Assembly (NCBI RefSeq): GCF_001949145.1
Contig: NW_019091475.1
Span: 4,497 to 68,496 of the forward strand
Origin: Acanthaster planci
Lineage: Eukaryota > Echinodermata > Asteroidea > Valvatida > Acanthasteridae
Direction: 5' to 3'
Length of the DNA stretch: 64,000 bases
Part shown: piece after piece, positions 61,001-64,000 of the stretch
Numbering within the stretch: the first letter of the stretch is position 1
Layout of the letters: each line of letters starts with the position of its first letter
Notes under the pieces: generated by a model
Databases searched by the model: none
Told to the model about the DNA's origin: nothing
What the model saw: only the letters and a program-made list of their open reading frames with translations
Position numbers and translations under genes: made by a program

Positions 61001-61254
61001 GGCGATATCGATCCAATTCTCAGAAGAACTGTAACGGTCTATTCCAAATCCAGAATCTCATTAGGAATGGCTCAAGTTAATGACTCTGAAATGTTCCCTT
61101 TCCCCATCCCTCTGAAAGGAATGGTATGACCCACCTGGTTCTGTTGCATCATGGGACTGCCATGGTGATGATGCTGAGCGTGGGGTGAGGGCTGCGACCC
61201 CTGGGGACCCCCAGGGCCAGGGTTCTGGTGTGAGGGTGAGTGTCGCATGGGATT
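12907..61254 (-). CDS. SSBP: SSBP2/3/4-family (Ssdp-like) gene, 3' part, spliced
   Basis: This is the gene-level entry; exons are listed separately. Coding exons on the minus strand, 5' to 3': 61254-61135, 60350-60318, 57534-57472, 55792-55726, (34409-34386 optional), 25060-24999, 23894-23812, 22648-22612, 22182-22147, 20068-20014, 16229-16159, 15176-15104, 13718-13597, 13023-12907. Without the optional exon they sum to 939 nt, giving 312 residues and a TAG, and every junction keeps frame. Vertebrate SSBP landmarks appear in order: GSQPSPHAQ, PFMSPRY, PNSMDPTR, GHPSMGG, PQNYGGGMRPPP, GGRPWNPN, GPPGSGGPPGTPIMPSP, DSTNSGDNMYTM, NFPMG, PGTPRED. Family knowledge: SSBP proteins are nuclear, bind LDB1/Chip through an N-terminal LisH/LUFS domain, and protect LDB-LIM-homeodomain and Wnt enhanceosome complexes. 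The visible part is the low-complexity Pro/Gly/Met region thought to support transactivation. The LisH exons and promoter are off the right edge. An unduplicated invertebrate copy would be co-orthologous to SSBP2, 3 and 4. Confidence 0.95.
13024..13596 (-). other. SSBP last intron (573 nt)
   Basis: Donor GTAAGT and acceptor tttgaatcccag. It carries a short palindromic run of agatct units around 13194-13210. No exon is seen inside; the first 39 nt keep the SSBP frame open up to a TAA. Confidence 0.8.
13597..13718 (-). CDS. SSBP: SSBP penultimate exon (PGTPRED...FQDN)
   Basis: A 122-nt exon enters in phase 1 and ends in phase 0. It encodes EMDGMPKSSPASNQGPGG, then PGTPREDNGDMSGQ and LFPNFQDN. 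The vertebrate protein reads GDIDGLPKNSPNN, PPGTPRDDGELG and FQNDN here. The acceptor is gattgcag and the donor GTAAGT. If the donor is not used, the frame continues into the intron for 12 codons and stops at a TAA. Confidence 0.95.
13719..15103 (-). other. SSBP intron (1385 nt) holding a foldback transposon
   Basis: The intron contains the 14469-14892 inverted-repeat element, which is locally GC-rich. The rest shows no coding or RNA signal. Confidence 0.85.
14469..14892. mobile_element. Non-autonomous foldback DNA transposon (MITE-like)
   Basis: The left arm (GGGCCGGCGACCATTTAGAC and onward, from 14472) is the reverse complement of the right arm ending at 14888 (GGGACGGCGACCATTTAGAC when inverted), with similarity over about 60 bp. 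It is flanked by TTAG at 14469-14472 and TTAA at 14889-14892, compatible with a decayed TTAA target duplication as used by piggyBac-type elements. There is no ORF inside; the interior has repeated ACCGGCCTG words. Superfamily assignment is tentative. Confidence 0.8.
15104..15176 (-). CDS. SSBP: SSBP exon encoding NFPMGSGPDGPM (73 nt)
   Basis: The exon starts in phase 0 and ends in phase 1. It encodes NFPMGSGPDGPMPMG then SQDIPPVMN plus a split Gly. It aligns with vertebrate NFPMGPGSDGPMGGMG at its start; the second half (SQDIPPVMN) diverges from the vertebrate MEPHHMNG. The acceptor is attggttag and the donor GTAAGT. Confidence 0.94.
15177..16158 (-). other. SSBP intron (982 nt) with a minisatellite
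   Basis: The intron holds a four-copy 20-bp tandem repeat at 15671-15750. No exon is seen inside. Confidence 0.85.
15671..15750. repeat. Four-copy 20-bp tandem repeat
   Basis: The consensus is AGGATGGTATTGCGTGTTGA, repeated four times; copies differ by one to four bases, mostly in the second half. Confidence 0.9.
16159..16229 (-). CDS. SSBP: SSBP exon encoding DSTNSGDNMYTM (71 nt)
   Basis: The exon enters in phase 1 and leaves in phase 0. It completes an Asp codon and continues STNSGDNMYTMMKPVP then GGNMGPG. The vertebrate counterpart is DSTNSSDNIYTMINPVPPGG. The acceptor is ttctttag and the donor GTACGT. Confidence 0.95.
16230..20013 (-). other. SSBP intron (3784 nt)
   Basis: No further exon is recognised. 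The central part is AT-rich and includes the palindrome ATATCAATTGATAT near 18734-18747. Nothing else stands out. Confidence 0.75.
20014..20068 (-). CDS. SSBP: SSBP exon encoding GPPGTPIMPSP (55 nt)
   Basis: The exon starts in phase 0 and ends in phase 1. It encodes GPPGSGGPPGTPIMPSPQ, nearly identical to the vertebrate GPPGGGGPPGTPIMPSPAD, and is the strongest single match in the gene. The acceptor is cccttccag and the donor GTATGT. Confidence 0.96.
20069..22146 (-). other. SSBP intron (2078 nt)
   Basis: A 12-bp inverted repeat (gttccaagacct at 21608-21619, aggtcttggaac at 21701-21712) bounds about 105 bp and may mark a tiny MITE. No exon is seen. Confidence 0.7.
22147..22182 (-). CDS. SSBP: SSBP 36-nt exon (12 codons)
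   Basis: A 36-nt exon, phase 0-0, encodes VNYSRASPGGFV. It corresponds to the vertebrate IPYSSSSPGTYV segment that sits between the RPW and GPPGGGGPPG motifs. The acceptor is aaatgtag and the donor GTAAGT. As an in-frame exon of only 12 codons it could be skipped without changing the reading frame. Confidence 0.87.
22183..22611 (-). other. SSBP intron (429 nt)
   Basis: Short AT-rich intron between the RPW exon and the 36-nt exon. No other feature is seen. Confidence 0.8.
22612..22648 (-). CDS. SSBP: SSBP exon encoding GGRPWNPN (37 nt)
   Basis: This 37-nt exon supplies the last base of a split Met codon, then PGGRPWNPNTST, ending in phase 0. It matches vertebrate GAGRPWPNPNSAN. The acceptor is cattttcag; the donor GTATGA is the weakest in the gene, and immediately downstream in the intron are runs of T and G on the coding strand (plus 22583-22600). 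Confidence 0.9.
22649..23811 (-). other. SSBP intron (1163 nt)
   Basis: Nothing recognised beyond several related words around 22880-22975 (gatttcacacctttccacac, gatttccacaccttgtg), which look like a decayed local duplication. Confidence 0.7.
23812..23894 (-). CDS. SSBP: SSBP exon encoding PQNYGGGMRPPP, two acceptors
   Basis: The long form is 83 nt (23894-23812). It encodes NGSFSPQ then NYGGGMRPPPGSMPGGMPLP and ends two bases into a Met codon. A second acceptor (ctccccacag) lies inside, 21 nt downstream, giving a 62-nt form (23873-23812) that starts at NYGGG. Both keep frame. The vertebrate protein has PQNYGSGMRPPP, so the upstream acceptor better preserves the conserved PQNYG junction. The donor is GTAAGT, placed after the bases AT of the split Met codon. 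Confidence 0.93.
23895..24998 (-). other. SSBP intron (1104 nt) with a CCAAT-rich block
   Basis: The block at about 24430-24860 has a TATATATAG string (24437-24445) and several CCAAT cores: CCAATCA at 24578-24584 and TGATTGG at 24626-24632 and 24713-24719. The 131-codon plus-strand open frame across it (24463-24855) has no recognisable family and I do not call it a gene. Confidence 0.5.
24999..25060 (-). CDS. SSBP: SSBP exon encoding GHPSMGG (20 codons, split first Gly)
   Basis: A 62-nt exon enters in phase 1 and leaves in phase 0. The first two bases complete a Gly codon, followed by HPSMGGPMPRMN and HPRMPMQP. This aligns with vertebrate GHPNMGGSMQRMNPPRGMGPM. The acceptor is cccttgcag and the donor GTAAGT. 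It is the first constitutive exon after the 30.7 kb intron. Confidence 0.95.
30863..31018. mobile_element. Long palindromic hairpin element (MITE-like)
   Basis: The whole 156 bp folds on itself: the left arm (ACTGGATAGGTTTGCGGTAG...) pairs with the right arm (inverse ACTAGATAGATTTGCGGTAG...), continuing through CCATGGAGAGATCTCTTTTT-like and GTGGxTTCTGAAAAG segments to a loop near 30940-30948. Mismatches and a few indels show age. There is no ORF. Confidence 0.85.
31225..31335. repeat. Paired 30-bp AT-rich motif
   Basis: Copies at 31225-31254 and 31306-31335 share 25 of 30 bases (TCAAC-TATAAATATT-ATG-GG--AATCA pattern), in the same orientation, 81 bp apart. They might be paired binding sites or a small duplication. 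Confidence 0.6.
32268..32283. repeat. CT dinucleotide repeat
   Basis: A short (CT)n tract followed by CACAGCG. No coding context. Confidence 0.8.
34386..34409 (-). CDS. SSBP: Candidate 24-nt SSBP microexon (optional)
   Basis: Inside the giant intron, the minus strand carries a pyrimidine-rich acceptor (tttctttgttccctcag), 24 nt of open sequence, and a consensus GTGAGT donor. A possible branch-point sequence (ctgctgac) lies about 26 nt upstream of the exon. The exon is phase 1-1, exactly matching the flanking exons. Inclusion would insert eight residues, so the junction reads RPGFFAVKKEGHPSMGG. FFAVKKE is hydrophobic then basic, unlike the Pro/Gly/Met surroundings, as is common for regulated microexons. 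This is inference from splice signals and phase; I know of no described SSBP microexon with this sequence. Confidence 0.55.
34771..34852 (-). repeat. tRNA-like sequence / tRNA-derived SINE head
   Basis: The minus strand shows an A-box-like TGGCTCAGTGG (34837-34827), a B-box-like GGTTGGATTCC (34792-34782) and an ending CCCGGACCA. The region between the boxes contains a duplicated AGGAGTTCACT, which lengthens it beyond a functional tRNA fold. Best read as a tRNA-derived SINE head or tRNA pseudogene. Confidence 0.55.
36482..36655 (-). other. Unrecognised 57-codon open frame in intron
   Basis: The minus strand is open from 36655 to a TGA at 36484-36482, with no ATG near its start. It encodes VIDQILRKYLPELNATLSR then LGGQLYQCIGFSAVDSEEIR and KVTISRTPKRRMN. 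The composition looks like a folded protein rather than random translation of AT-rich DNA. A pyrimidine-rich acceptor-like string (ctatctccctcaag) precedes TGTCATTGATC. The frame does not fit SSBP phase 1, so it is not an SSBP exon. It could be a retroposed or decayed gene fragment, a nested exon, or chance. I do not recognise the family. Confidence 0.3.
38190..38284. other. Assembly gap flanked by a 35-bp identical duplication
   Basis: Twenty-five Ns (38225-38249) lie between two identical 35-base copies (38190-38224 and 38250-38284), each containing a 12-A run and ending CCTGACAAAT; a C-run follows the second. The pattern is that of two contig ends that overlap but were not merged across a homopolymer. 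Confidence 0.9.
40349..40373. repeat. GGGA tetranucleotide repeat
   Basis: About six tandem GGGA units on the plus strand. Four or more G3 runs could form a G-quadruplex. Confidence 0.9.
43032..43215. mobile_element. Pogo/Tigger-like MITE
   Basis: A 184-bp element flanked by TA at both ends (43030-43031 and 43216-43217). The left end CAGTCAGTCCTCGTTAATACG and the inverted right end TAGTCGAACCTCGTTAATAAG are similar inverted repeats. A second complementary pair sits inside (ttattataacagg against cctcgttataagtag). TA duplication and CTCGTTAxAACGAGG-type ends are typical of pogo/Tigger non-autonomous elements. No ORF. Confidence 0.82.
55726..55792 (-). CDS. SSBP: SSBP exon encoding PNSMDPTR (22 codons + 1 nt)
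   Basis: A 67-nt exon starts in phase 0 and ends in phase 1. It encodes PPPGGIPNSQGMM then PNSMDPTRPG, matching the vertebrate PPGGVPGTQPLLPNSMDPTR stretch. The acceptor is ttccacag and the donor GTAAGT. It is the last exon before the 30.7 kb intron; its phase-1 end fits both the optional 24-nt exon at 34386-34409 and the next constitutive exon at 24999-25060. Confidence 0.95.
55793..57471 (-). other. SSBP intron (1679 nt)
   Basis: Between the PFMSPRY and PNSMDPTR exons. No additional exon or repeat is recognised. Confidence 0.8.
57472..57534 (-). CDS. SSBP: SSBP exon encoding the PFMSPRY motif (21 codons)
   Basis: A 63-nt exon, phase 0-0, encodes PFMSPRYSGPRGG then PVRMPGSQ. It aligns directly with the vertebrate PFMSPRYAGGPRPPIRMGNQ segment, one of the most conserved stretches of the proline-rich region. 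The acceptor is tttcacag and the donor GTAAGA. It is clean and unambiguous. Confidence 0.95.
58576..58616. repeat. GA-rich simple repeat
   Basis: An imperfect (GA)n / GAAAGAGAGAGAG tract on the plus strand. Confidence 0.85.
59188..59363 (+). other. Candidate plus-strand first coding exon (unproven)
   Basis: The ATG at 59188 sits in a very good initiation context (CCACCATGG). The frame is open for 58 codons (MGGKRWQRNSRLLKWEAQ at the start, VWAGVRSQRGK at the end) and reaches a consensus donor AAG|GTAAGA at 59363/59364. The stretch is more GC-rich than its surroundings. No family is recognised and no partner exon is found, so it may be chance or a nested antisense transcript. Confidence 0.2.
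60318..60350 (-). CDS. SSBP: SSBP small exon (11 codons) with tandem acceptor
   Basis: A 33-nt exon, phase 0-0, encodes QLPPHHMDGNQ. It sits between the QPSPHAQ and PFMSPRY exons and ends at a consensus GTAAGT donor. The acceptor reads tttcagcag, a NAGNAG arrangement. Use of the second AG would start the exon at 60347 and drop the leading Gln. I see no close vertebrate equivalent for these residues, so the assignment rests on splice signals, phase and Pro/His/Met-rich composition. Confidence 0.72.
60351..61134 (-). other. SSBP intron (784 nt)
   Basis: No established exon. A cryptic 50-nt acceptor-donor pair ending near 60791 would break the SSBP frame and is not called. Confidence 0.8.
61135..61254 (-). 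CDS. SSBP: SSBP exon, 5'-most in window (40 codons)
   Basis: This 120-nt exon is phase 0 at both ends and encodes NPMRHSPSHQ followed by NPGPGGPQGSQPSPHAQ, a run of four histidines, and GSPMMQQNQ. The GSQPSPHAQ core is the hallmark of the vertebrate SSBP segment that precedes PFMSPRY. The acceptor (ttgttag) and donor (GTGGGT) are both consensus, though the polypyrimidine tract is weak. Because the exon is a multiple of three and phase 0-0, skipping it would remove 40 residues without a frameshift. The four-His run and MMQQ segment are not in the vertebrate sequence as I remember it. The preceding LisH-encoding exons were not found up to 64000. Confidence 0.9.
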
Positions 61255-62330
61255 CTAACAATGGTTGATTTGGTGGGGGAGGGGGGAGGTTTTCAATGGA
61301 GGTGATGGAGTATGTTTCATGTACCGCAAAGTTCACACACATTGGAGGGGCATGCATGCAGGAAGCCACACACAAAATGAAAGGGAGAAAGAAAAAAAAA
61401 ATGCCATGCAAATTCTCAGATCTTCAAGAAAACATTCAACAAAAGAGCATGCAAAACAAAACATGGATACGTACATGTACATGTGTAAAAGGTATGACAA
61501 CATTTGTGAAAGTTCTATATTTTGGTGAGGAAAGTATTGCATATTTTGAAATTTTGTTGGCTCCAAACTGTTCCATTAAACCTTTCAAAGAAAAATCTGG
61601 TTTGGCAACTGAAACCACAGCAAGAAACTATCTGTCTCCAAAAAAAGAATTAATTTATATGTAGCTCTTCCATTGCATATGTTCTTTCTTTACATGAAAA
61701 TAAAGTTCTGTGGGAAAAAGCAAAAATCAGCATTTTATTTCCACTGATAAAAACCCTTGGATCTTATTTTGACAGCCTTCACAGCTTCCTAACCCCCTAC
61801 CATCAGCACCCATTCATCCTAACTGCTCCAACAATCTACAAACCCATGATGTATTCTCGCTGTACAACGACAAATGTGCAAGATGTTAACTATCAACATC
61901 ACTTGTGTTCACTTTCCAAAGACCCCTTAACTTCACGAGGTGACACACTACAGTGGATGTCTTGCTCATTCTCAACTTCAGTGTTTGATTTCAAAGCACC
62001 TACGAATGTTTTCCAAACCCCAGAATCACAGACAACTGGAGTGAGGTTGCTCAAGTTCTCAAACAAGGGTAAGATCATTTTTACTTCTTTTTTTTCGTAA
62101 TGCCATTCCATGGATTTAGGTTCTCTCTTGCCTACCACCTGAACTTTTATTCGTATCAAAACCACATGTACCGGTATGTCATTGGACTATGACAAACTGA
62201 CATGTCATGGATAGATGCCACACCACGAACTGTTGTATCGTGTGTATAAAGTCTATGGACGATACCTCGCTTTGTGATCCACCAAAAGTATCCTATATGT
62301 TACTTCATGGTGAAACCAACAACATCTACA

Positions 62331-62540
62331 CTGGACTGCAAAAGACACTTGCCACTTCTGTCAAAGGCCACACATAAATGTCAATTTCTTCTTTGTTATA
62401 AAGATAATCACTTGCTTTTGGGCATGTGATTAGTAAGGGGTATTGCAGCATACCTGTGTACAAAAATTGTTTATTTCTATGGAGTGAAGTTTTACGTGTG
62501 GCCTCTGACAGAAGTGGCAAGTTTCTTTTACTGTCCAGTG
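62331..62540. mobile_element. TA-flanked MITE with long terminal inverted repeats
   Basis: A 210-bp element flanked by TA at 62329-62330 and 62541-62542. The terminal inverted repeats run about 57 bp: CACTGGACTGCAAAAGACAC...GCCACTTCTGTCAAAGGCC against the inverted right end CACTGGACAGTAAAAGAAAC...GCCACTTCTGTCAGAGGCC. TA target sites suggest a Tc1/mariner/pogo-type mobiliser. There is no ORF. Confidence 0.88.
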
Positions 62541-62830
62541 TAGATATATCTCAATATCAATATACCATCTGCTTCTTCAGAGCTTTATAGGTTTTTACAA
62601 TTAATCTCGGTTACACTTTCTTCACATTTTCAACATTGCTGGTTAAGGATGCTGAGGAAAGTGGAAGCCACACATGCACACATTTACATTTCACCACAGG
62701 TCACACACGGATAGGTACACTGTAGAAAGGTACCGGTACATTCTGCCTTCAAGCCGAAATAAATTGCACCGGATGACCATTTACGCCACAAGATGCTGAA
62801 AAAATCATACTCTAAAAAAAAAAAAAAAAA

Positions 62831-63102
62831 TGTGGGCGGAAAGTTCGGCCATCATTAAGAGAATCCTGTTTGTGATCTGAATTCTGTTCAGTCACGCTGC
62901 AACCTGACGCCATGGTGATCCCGCCTTGTCCCACTTTAGCGTAGGTAGGTCATGCCTGAGCTGACCCTGGTGCCTAGCCCTCGGCTAGGTACTTCCTCTA
63001 GAATGACTCTACCCCTTCTAACACCATACCGCAGTCCGAGAAGCCTTTCCGTTGAAACCATGCAGCCAGGAAAGCACCGTCCATTCAACAATAAAAAAAA
63101 AA
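62831..63102 (+). repeat. GC-richer segment bounded by poly-A runs (possible retroposon)
   Basis: A 17-A run (62814-62830) is followed by about 260 bp of locally GC-rich sequence that ends AATAAA followed directly by further As (63090-63102). The plus-strand frame from 62952 is open for 93 codons across it. The layout resembles a short retroposed transcript with an A-tail, but I recognise neither the protein nor a SINE promoter. Confidence 0.25.
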
Positions 63103-64000
63103 TGCCCCAGGTACCTCCGATAGTTACTCCCTGGGGTGAGCCTGCGCACGTGGCCGAAGAGGAAGCTTGTCTGAAACTATGCATGTCTTTGGGGAAATAT
63201 ACGAGCATGATATTCAGTAAACATGTTTTTTAAAACGTGGTTTGGATTCCGCGTCGTCAGAGGTGTTGATTCCTTATTTGGTAATCCTGCCACAAATTGC
63301 CTCACTCAGTAAATGGCAACTGTACATAAAAGTTGCCACTCCTACACGCGGACACACATGTACATGTAGGTTTCTGATGAACTTTGGAGGCTTCAGTGCA
63401 AAGTCTGAGATGTTATAAAAACACATCACTTAGTTCATGCATTTCCATATCAGACAGATACTGTCTCTACCTAAATGCACTGAAGTACCTGAAGACATTT
63501 TCCCACTCGGTAGGGCTGTTCGGGAATCAGGATATGGCAGCTGCCCAAGATATCATTTTTCAACTGTTGCTATTGTACAGGGACTTTTACATAATCTGCT
63601 CAAATCTCACACACCCTATGAAGATATTAATTTTCCAAATATTCTGAAACCACATGTCGTTTGGAAGCACTGCATGTAATCTTCAAGAAGTCCATATTTA
63701 GCAAAGCATTGATGGGTTTCAAGTGATTGTTTGGCCTTTACTGATGGACTGGCTGACTCGTTGGCTGAATTTCTACGTGTAACTGGACACAGATAACAAT
63801 ATCTCATAGGAACCAGTTAGGACGTACACCACAGTGTGGTCCAAAATTTCCCATGATCCTTCAAGGGCAGAGTCCTACATGATGGTCATAACATGGTCCA
63901 ATGAGGATACCGTATAAAATTCAAGACAAGACATCAGTCGCTCTTTAAACATGCAACTTAAGTGTCACACATGTAGATGAGCACTCAAGCTTAAAGTCTG

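Larger units (their letters stand above)
61255..64000 (-). other. SSBP 5' intron, continuing beyond the window
   Basis: No LisH-encoding exon is seen. It contains a TA-flanked MITE (62331-62540) and a GC-richer segment bounded by A-runs (62831-63102). Confidence 0.7.

Noticed and set aside
1-64000. CRISPR arrays, operons, ribosome-binding sites or other prokaryotic features
   Set aside because: The window is spliced eukaryotic DNA; no regularly spaced repeats or packed genes are present.

Overview
The window is animal nuclear DNA: AT-rich, sparse in coding sequence, with many small exons on one strand separated by long introns, several non-autonomous transposons and one 25-N assembly gap. 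I read it as a marine invertebrate, plausibly a non-vertebrate deuterostome (echinoderm, hemichordate or cephalochordate). The grounds are a single pre-duplication SSBP gene, a DIRS-type retrotransposon, and scattered TACATGTACATGTA palindromes. These signs also occur in molluscs and brachiopods, so the phylum is uncertain.

The one gene I can establish is the 3' part of a single-stranded DNA-binding protein gene (SSBP2/3/4 family, fly Ssdp). It runs right to left on the minus strand from 61254 to the stop codon at 12907. Thirteen constitutive exons join without a frame break to 939 nt (312 aa plus stop). They cover the whole Pro/Gly/Met-rich region; the promoter and N-terminal LisH/LUFS exons lie beyond the right edge. 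SSBP proteins bind LDB/Chip and stabilise LDB-LIM-homeodomain and Wnt-enhanceosome complexes in the nucleus. Notable here are a 30.7 kb intron (25061-55725) holding a phase-matched 24-nt candidate microexon, two tandem-acceptor choices, and a charged C-terminal tail that differs from the vertebrate ending.

Layout from left to right: 1-3150, no gene seen, perhaps the 3' end of a convergent transcript; 3158-7930, a decayed DIRS-like tyrosine-recombinase retrotransposon (plus strand) with gag-like, RT, RNase H and recombinase remnants and complementary repeats at its 3' end; 7931-8940, no gene; about 8940-12906, probable SSBP 3' UTR; 12907-25060, eleven clustered SSBP exons (counting the alternative acceptor form as one) with modest introns and one foldback transposon; 25061-55725, the giant intron with the microexon candidate, a palindromic element, a tRNA-like SINE, a pogo-like MITE, the gap and AT-rich regulatory-looking blocks; 55726-61254, four more exons; 61255-64000, 5' intron with a TA-flanked MITE.

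Nothing here looks like a wholly new biological system. The best leads are the microexon, the unusual C-terminal exon, an unrecognised 57-codon open frame at 36482-36655, and a plus-strand ATG-plus-donor segment at 59188-59363.
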